Numbered from the stretch's first letter, positions 1 through 9,672 are shown. The stretch: 64,000 bases of DNA from Bacteroidales bacterium (GCA_021371855.1 JAJFVL010000004.1:43309-107308); one strand, 5' to 3'. Notes: generated by a model from the letters alone, not told the origin. Made by a program: numbers and translations.

Positions 1-471
1 CCAACTCGCATCTGCGAATCGCACCACAGAGGCTATTAACGTACCATCAGGCGCTGTAATAACACCAAACACCATAGCTGAATTTACTTCATCATGTTTA
101 TTCCACATATCCAGTGAATATTTGAAATCCACAGGTTCGCTCCATGTTTTTCCCCCGTCAGTTGACCGCTTATATGAAGACCATCCCGCGCAGCCATGAC
201 CGCGCCACTCTTCAGCCCATGTATTCATATAAAATGCAATAATATCTCCGTTCCGGCACTCTGTTACAGCATGGCCACCATGTCCGGAACGGCTATTTTT
301 CTCATGATCAACGAATAATATCCCTTCATTAGGAATATTTTCTGGAATGACCTTATATGGCTTTTGAGGCAACTTTCTGGTGTCTTTGGCAACTTCATTT
401 AAAGATTGAGCACCGGTTAATCCAAAGAGAAACAGCATGATGCATGACAAGCAAAGTAATTTATTTTTCAT
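1..471 (-). CDS. sialidase/BNR-repeat exported protein, 3' end outside window
   Basis: Reading the minus strand from an ATG at 469-471 gives 157 codons with no stop before the window edge, so the gene is cut at its 3' end. The first 21 or so residues are a signal peptide (hydrophobic LLCLSCIMLFLFGLTGAQS). The mature part holds RSGHGGHAVTECRNGDI, which resembles the first blade of sialidase-like propellers, and a BNR/Asp-box S-T-D-G-G-K-T-W. The likely role is an exported or surface glycosidase, or a glycan-binding BNR protein. It lies 189 bp downstream of susD on the same strand, so it probably belongs to the same polysaccharide-utilisation operon. The substrate cannot be told from this fragment. 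Confidence 0.75.
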   Translation of the reverse strand, partial: MKNKLLCLSCIMLFLFGLTGAQSLNEVAKDTRKLPQKPYKVIPENIPNEGILFVDHEKNSRSGHGGHAVTECRNGDIIAFYMNTWAEEWRGHGCAGWSSYKRSTDGGKTWSEPVDFKYSLDMWNKHDEVNSAMVFGVITAPDGTLIASVVRFADASW

Positions 472-592
472 TTTTTAGATTTTTTCATTTTTTAGCTGAT
501 ATAATGATCTTAACTCTATAAAACAGGCTTCAATTACCACAGTAATAATACCAGGTAATTTCATGGTCTTTTGGAGGCCATTTACAAACAGG

Positions 593-647
593 ATGCACAC
601 CATGAACATGTAAAAGTTTAACGAAATGCATGTAACATGATGTGCAT
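593..647 (-). promoter_or_regulatory. intercistronic stem-loop between susD and the sialidase-like gene
   Basis: ATGCACACCATGAACATG (593-610) pairs imperfectly with CATGTAACATGATGTGCAT (629-647) around an 18-base loop. It starts 13 bases past the susD stop in the direction of transcription. No T-run follows on the minus strand, so it looks more like an mRNA stabilising or processing hairpin than a terminator. The rest of the gap 472-660 shows nothing else. Confidence 0.4.
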
Positions 648-660
648 ACTCCTGTCATTT

Positions 661-2463
661 TTATTGCCAAAGTGGGTCTTGTTCCAGTATGCCTGGTTGA
701 GCATCGAGCTGTCTCCTGGGAATTGGCCAGCGAGAATTTTTCTCTTTGGTAAAAATGGCTCCCTGCATTGCATACCTGAAGTTTGAATCATTTTTTATGA
801 ATTCTGTTAACACTTTATCGTCAACACCCCAGCGAACCAGGTCAAAAAAACGATGACCTTCCATTCCAAATTCAAGACGCTGCTCCATGTGGACTGCCTC
901 CCTTGCATATTCCTTACTTGGAAAAGTCGGGTATTCCTTTATAAGGTAATTAGCCGCGGGTTGATTCCAGTCGACAATGGCATCAGAAGGCCCCGAAGGG
1001 TATTTATAATTGAGAACCCTGCCCATTGTAATGTTTACTGGATTTGCAGCTCTTCTTCGAACCTGATTTACTAATTGCCTTGCTGTCTCGAGATCACCTT
1101 CTTCCACTGCACATTCAGCTCTCCATAATAATACACGAGCGTACCGGAGATACCTGTAATTGGTACCATGCTGACGTTTAAAGAGTGCATTTTGTGCAAG
1201 AGTCTCCTCGCTTTTACTGTACATGAGTTTTTTCTGGAGATATGGACCTCCAAAAGACTGTGAACGGATCCATTCAGCACCGGTCATGATACCCCAACCC
1301 AGAAAATCAACTCCACGCCTTCCAATTGTTTGGTCCAGACGGGGATCAACCAATTGATCAGTTGGAATGAATTCAGTACCTACAGAAATGTTGTAGTCAT
1401 TTTTCAAATTTTCATCATTGAATTTTGGACCGTTTATTCCCAACAAAGGGAGTCCATTGGCATCTACCTTAAAAGCATTAACGAGATCCTGGGTGGGCTG
1501 GTAGAAACCACAACATACCGGAAGAAATCTGTTATACGCGTTACAAAGCTGACTATCCATGTTTGCGTGGCTGCTGCTGGTACCTGAGCCGTCATTAACC
1601 GATTGTTGTATCTCAAAAATAGATTCTTTATTATTTTCTGTTTTTACGGAGAAATTGTCACGGTAATTTTCCATTAATGCAAATCGATTACTGTTGATAA
1701 TATTATCAAGCAGGGCTTTTGCTTCTGTATATTCATGCTGAAAAAGATGAGCATAAGCTTTAATGCCCATGGCAGCATATTTTGTTGGTCTGCCAGGTTC
1801 GCCAGGATATGATTCTGCCAGGTGGTCAATTGCAAATTGCAGATCAGCTTCTATCTCAGGCCATATTTGATGGTCATTCTTTACAGTTTTAGGATCAACA
1901 TCTTCTGATATGTATGGAACCTGCCAGTACATTTTTTGCAATCTGAAATGCCATAAACCCCTTATAAATCTTGCCTGGGCTTTAAGATCGTTGATTTTTG
2001 CTTCATTATTAATTATTGCCTCTGCGATCTTCAATGCCTTTAATACTTCATTTGCTCTGGCAATACCATCATAACCTATCATCCATTTATATTCAACCCA
2101 GGGGTTATCCGGCGTAGGTTCGTATCGTTCTATATAAAAAATATCTATTATATCGCCGGCAGTGGAACCTTTGGTAGCATCATCCGAAGCTAAATTCCAT
2201 GGCCAATTCTTGGTAGAGCCCGCAGCAGCATAGCTCTGGTTTGCCATTTGAGCACCATCTAAAGTACTGTATGCACCAATTAACAGGAAATTTACCCCTT
2301 TCTCGTCAGAAAAGGACTCTGTAGTAGTGACGCCTTTGGGGCTTTTATCCAGAAAATCCTCACATTTATTCAAAGGTACAGATAAAGTTAATAATAGGAT
2401 AATAACCCACCTTTTCCTTATCGTTTGATTAATTTTTGGTCCTACTTTGACTATATTTTTCAT
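661..2463 (-). CDS. SusD/RagB-family outer-membrane glycan-binding lipoprotein
   Basis: This SusD-like protein of about 600 residues is the cell-surface lid that binds glycans over its SusC porin partner. It shows the N-terminal C-E-D-F-L-D-K-S-P motif that follows the lipid-anchored cysteine in SusD proteins, a TPR-like helical middle (for example RGLWHFRLQKMYW and KAYAHLFQ), and the C-terminal signature AVHMEQRLEFGMEGHRFFDLVRWG that is very typical of RagB/SusD. The ATG at 2463 is preferred to the one at 2499 because it starts directly before the basic, hydrophobic signal sequence. The lysine just before Cys34 makes the lipobox unusual. The gene begins about 43 bp after the susC stop, which is the standard susC-susD order. 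Confidence 0.93.
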   Translation of the reverse strand: MKNIVKVGPKINQTIRKRWVIILLLTLSVPLNKCEDFLDKSPKGVTTTESFSDEKGVNFLLIGAYSTLDGAQMANQSYAAAGSTKNWPWNLASDDATKGSTAGDIIDIFYIERYEPTPDNPWVEYKWMIGYDGIARANEVLKALKIAEAIINNEAKINDLKAQARFIRGLWHFRLQKMYWQVPYISEDVDPKTVKNDHQIWPEIEADLQFAIDHLAESYPGEPGRPTKYAAMGIKAYAHLFQHEYTEAKALLDNIINSNRFALMENYRDNFSVKTENNKESIFEIQQSVNDGSGTSSSHANMDSQLCNAYNRFLPVCCGFYQPTQDLVNAFKVDANGLPLLGINGPKFNDENLKNDYNISVGTEFIPTDQLVDPRLDQTIGRRGVDFLGWGIMTGAEWIRSQSFGGPYLQKKLMYSKSEETLAQNALFKRQHGTNYRYLRYARVLLWRAECAVEEGDLETARQLVNQVRRRAANPVNITMGRVLNYKYPSGPSDAIVDWNQPAANYLIKEYPTFPSKEYAREAVHMEQRLEFGMEGHRFFDLVRWGVDDKVLTEFIKNDSNFRYAMQGAIFTKEKNSRWPIPRRQLDAQPGILEQDPLWQ

Positions 2464-2506
2464 AATTAAATAGTTTTTAAGTTCAGTTGTATCAGACACA
2501 TAATAA

Positions 2507-5500
2507 TTAAAAACTCATATTAATTCCTAACATATACCTTCTTGGGGCAGGCCAGTTTCCTAAATCTACTCCAAAACCTGAATCAGCACTGTTTATTGAA
2601 GGATCCAGACCGGAATATTTGGTAATAGTAAAAAGATCAGTTACGCTGATATAAACATGTAAACGGCTGATCTGTATAAGCTTTTTTAAATATCCCGATA
2701 ATTCGTATCCAAGTTGGAGATCCCGTAATCTTAAATAAGAACCGTTTTCTATATAATAACTGGATGGTAGCTGGCTATAAGAATCGTTTGCCTGAGCAAT
2801 ACACATTTTTGCGTCTTTATTATCTTTCAGATACGGACTGCCCCATGATTCATAAAGTCTTTTCTTACTACGGTTTTGTTGAAAGAAATTCATATCTGTA
2901 GACCGACGCATCAGATTCACCATATCGTTACCAACAGAAGAATAGAAATTGGCCAGAAGTGTAAATTTCTTGTAATTAATATTAGCCACTAAACCTGCAA
3001 CAAAATCAGGATGGGGATTTCCGATATAAGTTCGATCATTTCCGTCAATTAATTCATCACCATTTACATCCCTGAACATGAACTGACCGGCTTTATTATA
3101 TGCACCTCCAAACTGCGGAAAATAATTAGTTGCTTCTTCTGGTGATTGAAATATTCCTACAACATCATACCCGTAAAATGATGGATATGGTTGACCTTTT
3201 TCTGTTTGCACGATTGGGAATTCCCTGTATGAATCACCCATGAGTTTTTCGTTTTGCTTGCTGGACAATTTGATAATTTCGTTTTTATAGTGTGAAATAT
3301 TAAGGGTGAGACTATAATTGAAGTCCCTCTTTAAAGATGATTGATAATTTAATTGTAAATCAAATCCACGATTCCGCATATCACCAACATTAACTGAAGG
3401 TGCGGTTCCGTAACCCATAACAGCAGGTATCAATTCTCTGTAGAGCATATCCTTTGTATCTTTCTGCCATAAGTCAAAGGTCAGGTTAATGCTTTTCAAA
3501 ATGGTCGCATCAATACCAATAGTTCTCGAAATTGTCGTTTCCCATTTGGTCATTGGATTACCGAATGCTGCCAGTGCGAACCCGGATGTAAGAACGTTAC
3601 CACCTTTGATTGGATAATATGTGTTAAGTATCCTTGAACTATAGGTGGAGTATCCATTATAGTTACCAATGTTGTCATTCCCTGATTGACCCCAACTGAC
3701 ACGGAGCTTAAGATCATCCAACCAGTTTTTTTGCGAAGCCATAAATTCTTCATCTGAAATTCTCCAGGCAGCACCAACTGACGCAAAATTACCCCAGGGA
3801 TTTTTCGACCCAAAGCGTGATGAACCATCACGTCGGAAAGTAAGATCTAAAAGATATTTATTGTCATATGAATAGTTTAATCGCCCAAAAAATGATAAAG
3901 TTGACCAATCATATGCTGATCCTGAATTGTCGCGCAAACCTTCGCCCGCATTCAGGACCATGTAATCCAAGTCTGTTGAAAAGAAATTATTTCGAAGCGC
4001 ACTGAAATCTCTGCCATTCCTCCATATTGACTCTGTACCAAGTAATACCTGGAGACTATGAATATCGGCAAAAGAGGTTGTATAATTTAAAGTATTAGTA
4101 GAGTTAAATTGTTTATACTCACTCAAAGATTCAGTTAACTGATCAAATCCCCTGGCCTGATAAGATTCATAATTATTTTCCAATGGATATCTTAAACGAT
4201 CTTGATTTATGATATATCCAAACAAAGATTTAAAATGCAAATTATCCATTATGGAAATGTCACCATAAAGATTTCCAACTAATTCCAGTACACCTGAATT
4301 ACGATTCCTGTCACGGTATATTTCAGCGAGTGGATTTGCACGTGCATCAAAAGCTGCCATCTTGGTAATCGGGGCCCAATTACCCATAATATCATATACC
4401 GGTACAATTGTTGGCACTGTGGCTATTCCTGCTGCAGGACCACTTTCTCCCTGGTCACGACTCCCTTCAAAATTTGAATAACCTATTCTGCTCATTGTTC
4501 CTATTTCCAACCATTTCGTCGTATAGGAAATTAAATTTGCATTGAATGTGTAGCGTTGATAATCTGAATATTTCACAATTCCTTCCTCATTCACATATCC
4601 GACCCCGAATCCATAGGTGAGATTTTCAGAACCCCCTGATAAAGAGAGGTTAGTTTCGTTAATCATCGCGGCCGGGCGATACAATAAATCATACCAGTCC
4701 GTCCCTTCCGGATTTGCTTTTGAAATCTGATAAGTATTCTTATCGTATAGTGACTCGTTTACCTGATCTGCACCACCAGGTAACACATATACAGGTATTT
4801 TAGGCGTTTCGCCGCTTCCATATTGAGCATGATTTGGTTTTATCCCATCATTTTTTGCTTGTAGCCAAAGCATTTCGCCATATTCCTCTGGATTTAGCAA
4901 GTCCATTCTGGCATAATTCTTGGCAAATCCTGTCCTCGCATCAAAATTTATCTTTGTGGGAGAGTTTTTCTTTCCTCTTTTGGTAGTAACCAGAATCACA
5001 CCATTAGCTCCCCTGGCTCCATAAATAGCCGTAGAAGCAGCATCCTTTAATATCGTTATGGACTCAATATCCGATGGGTTGAGATTCAGTGTACTGCCTC
5101 CGGGTACACCATCAATTACCCATAGAGGATCATTATTTCCAATAGTACCCACTCCGTGTACCCTGATTTTAGCATCCTGGCCAGGCACATTAGAATTATA
5201 CACATCGACCCCTGATACCATGCCTTGTATTGACTCTGTTAGTCGTCCTTTTGGGTTGGTCATAATTTTGCCGACATCGACAGTTGACAAACTACCTGTG
5301 AGACTGGCCTTCTTTTGTGTACCATAACCAACTACAACAACATCATCTAACCCGATGACATCAAGAACCATAGTCACATCAATTATAGTCTGCTTAGCTA
5401 TAGGAATTTCCTGATTTAGCATCCCTATAAAGGAAAATATAAGTATTTGATTATTATCAGGAACCTCCAGGCTAAACTTGCCATTCATATCAGTTACTGT

Positions 5501-5986
5501 TGCTTTGGTAGTGCCTTTAATTTTGACTGATACTCCGGGTAGAGGCTCCCCTTGTTCATCATTCACTGTACCACTTACTTTAAAAGCTTGAAGTTGCGGT
5601 TTGGGTTTAACTTCTTTCAGATACTCGCTCTGGGATAGTATAATTTGCCTGTCAAAAACAATATATTCTACATTCGTTCCGGAAAAAACCTCGGCCAGTA
5701 TCTTATCGATTTTTTCATTTGAAATCTGAAGATTGACTTTTCTGTCTATATCCACCAGTTTCTGGTTGAACAGGAAATAGAACTCACTTTGGTTTTCAAT
5801 TTCTTTAAGAACTTGTTCTACAGTAGTTTCGCCAAGGTTCAGGGTCAATTTCGTGTTCTGGGAATAGGTGCTCCTGGCAAAAACCTGAAGAACAGTAAAA
5901 AACATCAGGAAAGCGGTTAGTTTCATAATTTTTATAATTTTTAAAATGCAGTCAGCTTTTAGTACTGCTTTGAGATTTTTTTTCAT
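2507..5986 (-). CDS. SusC/RagA-family TonB-dependent outer-membrane receptor with STN domain
   Basis: This 1159-residue TonB-dependent importer should move glycan oligomers across the outer membrane with the adjacent SusD. In order: signal peptide (about 1-42), secretin/TonB N-terminal STN domain (about 45-118), carboxypeptidase-regulatory-like beta-sandwich (about 137-205), the TonB-box region DDVVVVGYGTQKKASLTG, a plug with VIDGVPGG and ANGVILVTTKRGKK, then a long barrel ending in an aromatic-rich strand. An STN domain marks receptors that signal to a FecR/ECF-sigma pair, and that pair lies just upstream. The ATG at 5986 is preferred to one at 6013 because MKKNLKA opens a normal signal peptide. 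Confidence 0.95.
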   Translation of the reverse strand: MKKNLKAVLKADCILKIIKIMKLTAFLMFFTVLQVFARSTYSQNTKLTLNLGETTVEQVLKEIENQSEFYFLFNQKLVDIDRKVNLQISNEKIDKILAEVFSGTNVEYIVFDRQIILSQSEYLKEVKPKPQLQAFKVSGTVNDEQGEPLPGVSVKIKGTTKATVTDMNGKFSLEVPDNNQILIFSFIGMLNQEIPIAKQTIIDVTMVLDVIGLDDVVVVGYGTQKKASLTGSLSTVDVGKIMTNPKGRLTESIQGMVSGVDVYNSNVPGQDAKIRVHGVGTIGNNDPLWVIDGVPGGSTLNLNPSDIESITILKDAASTAIYGARGANGVILVTTKRGKKNSPTKINFDARTGFAKNYARMDLLNPEEYGEMLWLQAKNDGIKPNHAQYGSGETPKIPVYVLPGGADQVNESLYDKNTYQISKANPEGTDWYDLLYRPAAMINETNLSLSGGSENLTYGFGVGYVNEEGIVKYSDYQRYTFNANLISYTTKWLEIGTMSRIGYSNFEGSRDQGESGPAAGIATVPTIVPVYDIMGNWAPITKMAAFDARANPLAEIYRDRNRNSGVLELVGNLYGDISIMDNLHFKSLFGYIINQDRLRYPLENNYESYQARGFDQLTESLSEYKQFNSTNTLNYTTSFADIHSLQVLLGTESIWRNGRDFSALRNNFFSTDLDYMVLNAGEGLRDNSGSAYDWSTLSFFGRLNYSYDNKYLLDLTFRRDGSSRFGSKNPWGNFASVGAAWRISDEEFMASQKNWLDDLKLRVSWGQSGNDNIGNYNGYSTYSSRILNTYYPIKGGNVLTSGFALAAFGNPMTKWETTISRTIGIDATILKSINLTFDLWQKDTKDMLYRELIPAVMGYGTAPSVNVGDMRNRGFDLQLNYQSSLKRDFNYSLTLNISHYKNEIIKLSSKQNEKLMGDSYREFPIVQTEKGQPYPSFYGYDVVGIFQSPEEATNYFPQFGGAYNKAGQFMFRDVNGDELIDGNDRTYIGNPHPDFVAGLVANINYKKFTLLANFYSSVGNDMVNLMRRSTDMNFFQQNRSKKRLYESWGSPYLKDNKDAKMCIAQANDSYSQLPSSYYIENGSYLRLRDLQLGYELSGYLKKLIQISRLHVYISVTDLFTITKYSGLDPSINSADSGFGVDLGNWPAPRRYMLGINMSF

Positions 5987-5998
5987 AGTTTTGTGTGG

Positions 5999-6094
5999 TT
6001 TAGCGTTAAACATAAAAATGAACTGACTTTAAGTCAGGATGAAAAAATTAATGCTAAATTGTCCAGGAAAGTGCCCCCGCACTTTCCTTTTTTT
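5999..6094 (+). ncRNA. candidate antisense small RNA divergent from susC
   Basis: On the plus strand TAGTTTTG (5986-5993) matches the Bacteroidota -7 box TAnnTTTG; no good -33 box is visible. About six bases on, TTTAGCGTTAA (5999-6009) pairs with TTAATGCTAAA (6048-6058, one mismatch) and encloses a palindrome CTGACTTTAAGTCAG (6023-6037). A strong terminator follows at 6066-6094. No plus-strand protein gene is present to need that terminator. The RNA would be antisense to the susC leader, as described for DonS-type cis-encoded RNAs of sigma/anti-sigma-regulated loci in Bacteroides fragilis. The alternative is that the outer stem belongs to the susC 5' leader only. Confidence 0.45.
6066..6094 (+). 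terminator. rho-independent terminator, plus strand
   Basis: GGAAAGTGC (6066-6074), loop CCCC, GCACTTTCC (6079-6087) and seven T (6088-6094) form a perfect 9-bp stem with a T-tract. On the minus strand the stem is not followed by T, so it acts on plus-strand transcripts even though only minus-strand genes surround it. Confidence 0.8.
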
Positions 6095-6119
6095 AAGGGT
6101 AACTTATTTCTTCATAGGC

Positions 6120-6137
6120 AATCAAAATTTTTTGATT
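6120..6137. promoter_or_regulatory. 18-bp perfect palindrome upstream of susC
   Basis: AATCAAAATTTTTTGATT is a perfect dyad lying about 135 bp upstream of the susC start and about 100 bp after the fecR stop. It may be part of the susC promoter or an operator. No binding protein can be assigned from sequence. Confidence 0.3.
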
Positions 6138-6234
6138 ATTTCGAATAGATATCTATTAAATATAATGTAAATTACAGCTTTACGTTATTATAACATTCTT
6201 CTGTCAATCCATCGTTCCATCATCTGAATTGATA

Positions 6235-7467
6235 CTACTTCTTTGACATAACATCTATTTCCTGAACCTTATATGCAAAGTCATCCATTTTTTCCCTTGG
6301 CTGTTTAACAAACTTAATGGGACCTGTAAGCGATAAAAGTTTTAATACCTGGTCGAGACTTTCTTCTTCAAAGGTGGCCCAGTATGTGTATTCATTGATA
6401 CTGTCATCCAGAATATTAAATTTTACATTATACCAGCGCTCGATCCTTTTCAGTAACCTGGGCATGGGATCGTTTCGCAGAACAAGTTTACCCTCTTTCC
6501 ATGCTGTGTAAAAATCAGGTTCATCGAATTTAATATTCAAATTACCTTTTTTCATATTATACACGGCACATTGACCGGGTTTCATCTCAGACAGGAATTC
6601 AGAGAATTTCTTTTTATCCTCAAGTACAACTGCCACTTCAGTTGTTCTGCCAGATTCAATTTGACTGTTGACATCCTTAATCTGGTAGATTGCATGTAAT
6701 CCGGATTTCAATTGTGCAACATTTATTTCCTTATTGTTTTCTTTGTCTATTAGCTCAATTATTCCTGATTCCAGTGTAAATTCCTGGAAACCTTCCCCGG
6801 GATAGGTATATACGTTAAATCTGGTTCCCAGTACTTTAACATTCAATCCAGCTGTTTTAACTATAAATGGTTTGTCTTTATCATGATGTACATCGAAGAA
6901 GGCTTCTCCAACAAGTTCTACTTCCCTGGTACTTCCTGAAAAATTTACCGGATACTTTAGGCGGCTTCCATTGTTGAGGCTGCCTTTTGTTCCGTCCGGC
7001 AACTCAAACTGACTGCGTGCGCCAAGTGGACATATAATTTCATTATATGCAATCTTAGCTTGAGCTTGATGCTTACTCGAAAGCTTCTGACTGTAAATCT
7101 GCCATGCAACATACCCCATCAATGGCAATAATAATATTGCCGCAGCACGGGAGAGGTTTTTTAAAACAAAGTTGAATAATATAACAGGTTTTGATATATT
7201 TGGGCATGATTTAACATTTTCTTTTTTCCTTGAGATATTAATTTTATGATGAATCCTGTCAAGTAACATTTCGAGGTTAATTGCAGGCTCCCTGGTATCG
7301 GTTTCAGTTTCCTCCCAAAGAGCTCTGAGGCGACTTTCGTACTTTAAAGCCTTTTTGGGATTATTTAACCAGCTATTTACCAGACTCTTCTCTTCCTCAG
7401 AAGCACTGTCCTCAAAATATTTTTTCAGGATGCTGTATTGGATCTCGTTGAAATTGTTTGAATTCAT
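6235..7467 (-). CDS. FecR-family anti-sigma factor
   Basis: This inner-membrane anti-sigma regulator relays substrate binding by the STN-containing SusC receptor to the ECF sigma factor. The cytoplasmic N-terminus (EEEKSLVNSWLNNPKK) binds sigma. One membrane segment lies near residues 105-125 (AAILLLPLMGYVAWQIY). The periplasmic part has the FecR core (GARSQFELPDGTKGSLNNGSRL, EVELVGEAFFDVHHDKDKPF) and a C-terminal DUF4974-type domain. The ATG at 7467 gives 410 residues; the longer open frame from 7533 adds an implausible N-terminus. It sits between the sigma gene and susC, the usual order. Confidence 0.93.
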   Translation of the reverse strand: MNSNNFNEIQYSILKKYFEDSASEEEKSLVNSWLNNPKKALKYESRLRALWEETETDTREPAINLEMLLDRIHHKINISRKKENVKSCPNISKPVILFNFVLKNLSRAAAILLLPLMGYVAWQIYSQKLSSKHQAQAKIAYNEIICPLGARSQFELPDGTKGSLNNGSRLKYPVNFSGSTREVELVGEAFFDVHHDKDKPFIVKTAGLNVKVLGTRFNVYTYPGEGFQEFTLESGIIELIDKENNKEINVAQLKSGLHAIYQIKDVNSQIESGRTTEVAVVLEDKKKFSEFLSEMKPGQCAVYNMKKGNLNIKFDEPDFYTAWKEGKLVLRNDPMPRLLKRIERWYNVKFNILDDSINEYTYWATFEEESLDQVLKLLSLTGPIKFVKQPREKMDDFAYKVQEIDVMSKK

Positions 7468-7990
7468 GTAACAGAAATTTTGAAGTGTAGCAACCAAAAG
7501 TACCCGGATTTTAGGTACTTTTGGTTTACACAATCCTAACCACTAACCTAATGTTCTTATCATAACGTTCTAGGTGAATGACAAAATTTACAAAATTTAA
7601 TAAGATCATAAGAATTGTTATTAATAAATTACCCTTTGAATGAATTTTTAACTTCTTTGTCATTTGCTTAGTCTCAGTTACATAATATATCCATAAACCT
7701 GAGTAAATACTTACTTTGGAATGTAGTTTTTTTTTCTTTCAGGGAATAAATTCTCTATCAATTGTAGAACTGACCTCCAATGCAGCACGTATGTTAAATG
7801 TTTGCAGGTTTAAACGTAAGTATATGAGCACGATGAACCACAGTATTTCTATAAAGAAAATTTTAATAAATTGCTCCTGCCAATTTATTGAATACTAAGT
7901 AAATACCTCCAAATTAAAATTTATAAATAGACTTTTTGTTGGTTCGGTAGTTTCATCCAAACTAATTCTTGAAAACTTAGTATTTGCTTA
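7468..7990. other. 523-bp intergenic region between sigma and fecR
   Basis: No protein gene is convincing here. AATACTAAGT (7891-7900) and ACTTAGTATT (7975-7984) form a perfect 10-bp inverted repeat with a 74-base spacer just past the sigma stop. The near-palindrome GTAAATACTTAC lies around 7700. The length suggests that fecR has its own promoter here. Confidence 0.4.
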
Positions 7991-8566
7991 TTAATTTATA
8001 AACAAGTGATAAAACAGTAGTGAAATCATCGTACTACCGGCTAATTCTTCTTCAAGATATTTTAATGCTTTTGCCAGGTGATTCTCGGCAGTTCTGGTGG
8101 AAATATCTAACCTTCTTGCAATCTCCTTTATCTTTATGCCTTCCTGCCTGCTGAGTTTATATACCATTTTCCTTTTTGGAGGCAGCTTTTCAATCGTTTT
8201 ATTGGCTAAATCAAGTAATTCATTAAAAATAATGCCTCCATCTGTATTTTCAATGATTTCTGGAGTATTATTAAGAAGATAATCCTTTACTCTGGTTTCT
8301 ATAGATTTGTTTCTATAATACTTACGGATTGAATTATAGGTAATGGTGAATATGTAATTCTTAAAATTCAATTCAATGTTAACCTGTTCATGCTTTTCCC
8401 ATAAATTGACAAAAATTTCCTGTACGATCTCAGCTGCCGTATCTTGATCCTTAATTAATCCATAAGCAAAATTGTAGATTCTTTTGCTGTACTGATGATA
8501 TATTGTATCAAAAGCAGCAGCATCACCATCCTTGAATCGATATATTATCGTTTTGTCTTCTGGCAT
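7991..8566 (-). CDS. ECF sigma-70 family RNA polymerase sigma factor (Bacteroidota type)
   Basis: This 191-residue ECF sigma factor directs RNA polymerase to the susC promoter when released by FecR. Region 2 is visible as AAFDTIYHQYSKRIYNFAYGLIKDQDTAAEIVQEIFVNLWEK (written here by its ends: AAFDTIYHQ to FVNLWEK, about residues 19-60). Region 4 is the helix-turn-helix KIKEIARRLDISTRTAENH near residues 142-160. The ATG at 8566 (MPEDKTIIYRFKDGD) is chosen because the family begins shortly before region 2. It is the first gene of the sigma-FecR-SusC-SusD set. Confidence 0.93.
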   Translation of the reverse strand: MPEDKTIIYRFKDGDAAAFDTIYHQYSKRIYNFAYGLIKDQDTAAEIVQEIFVNLWEKHEQVNIELNFKNYIFTITYNSIRKYYRNKSIETRVKDYLLNNTPEIIENTDGGIIFNELLDLANKTIEKLPPKRKMVYKLSRQEGIKIKEIARRLDISTRTAENHLAKALKYLEEELAGSTMISLLFYHLFIN

Positions 8567-8743
8567 TATTAAGGATAATGATTTTGCGAAAAGAACGGTT
8601 TTATACATTAGAAAAGCTGGCTACTACGAAATTAGGAATTAATATTGGTTCTATAATCTTCTTTTGATGCTTTTTTTATGGTAAAATCTAAGAATAAGCA
8701 TTTTATCAATAAGAAATAAGAAATATAATTTAATTATTTGCCG

Positions 8744-8773
8744 AATGTCCAAGTATGTAGAGGTTGGGACATT
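8744..8773. repeat. 7-bp inverted repeat between aldolase and sigma genes
   Basis: AATGTCC (8744-8750) and GGACATT (8767-8773) can form a hairpin with a 16-base loop in the gap 8567-8852. No T-run follows on the minus strand, so its use as a terminator for the upstream aldolase operon is uncertain. Confidence 0.3.
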
Positions 8774-8852
8774 TGTCAATCCGGCTAAATATCCGATCGC
8801 TTCAAATTTTCACGAAGTAGCTTCCAGATATTTAATAAGAACTACCGGTATT

Positions 8853-9602
8853 TTAATAATTTCCACAGAGCTCCTGTAATTTTTCAAAAGTAGACTTTAA
8901 AGCAAATGAAAATAACAAAATATCAAGTCCACAGAGTAAGTAAGTGCAACCATCTTTGATCTCGCTAATCAAGGCCTCAGGACTTGCTCCGTAGATCCCA
9001 TACGGAACTTTGAATTCGTTGCACTTGCTCTTTATTTGATCAATAGCTGCCCTCACATCTGGATGAGTAACCTGACCAATCAGTCCCATGCTGGCAGAGA
9101 GATCATAAGGTCCTATGAAGATCGAATCAAATCCTTTCACTTTCAAAATTGAATCAATATTCTTTACACCTTCAATATGCTCAATCTGGAGCATTATGTG
9201 AATATTCTCATTTGCGTGTGACAAATAGTAATTTGAATCTTGACCATATCCATGGGCTCGTGTCAGACCAACTGATCTCTGACCTTCCGGAGGGTACTTT
9301 GATGCCTGAATAACTCTTGCGGCTTCTTGCGCAGTTTTGACCATTGGAACTAGAATTCCATCACAACCAGTATCAAGAATTCTTTTGATCAAAATTTCAT
9401 CTATTCCGGGTATTCTTACAATTCGATATATTTTTTTGTCAAAGACTTGTAATGCCTCTTGCACATCTTCAAGGGATAACGCTGAGTGTTCCATATCAAT
9501 CATTACCCAGTTGAAACCTGAATTTGAAATCATTTCCGCAACGTGAAGTGATCCGGTAGTATAGATTGTACCAAGCATCTGTTTATACTTATTTTCTTTC
9601 AT
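8853..9602 (-). CDS. HpcH/HpaI aldolase family protein (2-oxo-3-deoxy sugar acid aldolase type)
   Basis: This 249-residue class II aldolase-fold enzyme is of the HpcH/HpaI/GarL/RhmA group. These enzymes cleave 2-keto-3-deoxy acids to pyruvate and an aldehyde with a divalent metal. Visible motifs are the IDMEHSALSLEDVQ N-terminal signature, GCDGILVPMVKTA, the metal-ligand strand MLQIEHIEGVKNID and IGPYDLSASMG with the metal-binding aspartate. It is last in a dhaK-dhaL-aldolase run, 71 bp after dhaL. The partner genes suggest the aldehyde product may be a triose that DhaKL phosphorylates; this is inference, and the exact substrate is unknown. Confidence 0.88.
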   Translation of the reverse strand: MKENKYKQMLGTIYTTGSLHVAEMISNSGFNWVMIDMEHSALSLEDVQEALQVFDKKIYRIVRIPGIDEILIKRILDTGCDGILVPMVKTAQEAARVIQASKYPPEGQRSVGLTRAHGYGQDSNYYLSHANENIHIMLQIEHIEGVKNIDSILKVKGFDSIFIGPYDLSASMGLIGQVTHPDVRAAIDQIKSKCNEFKVPYGIYGASPEALISEIKDGCTYLLCGLDILLFSFALKSTFEKLQELCGNY

Positions 9603-9672
9603 GTTTGTATTTTGTTAGTTCCTAATGATCTTTTGAATGATTGCAATATCTGAGGCCTGACCAATAAGCCAA

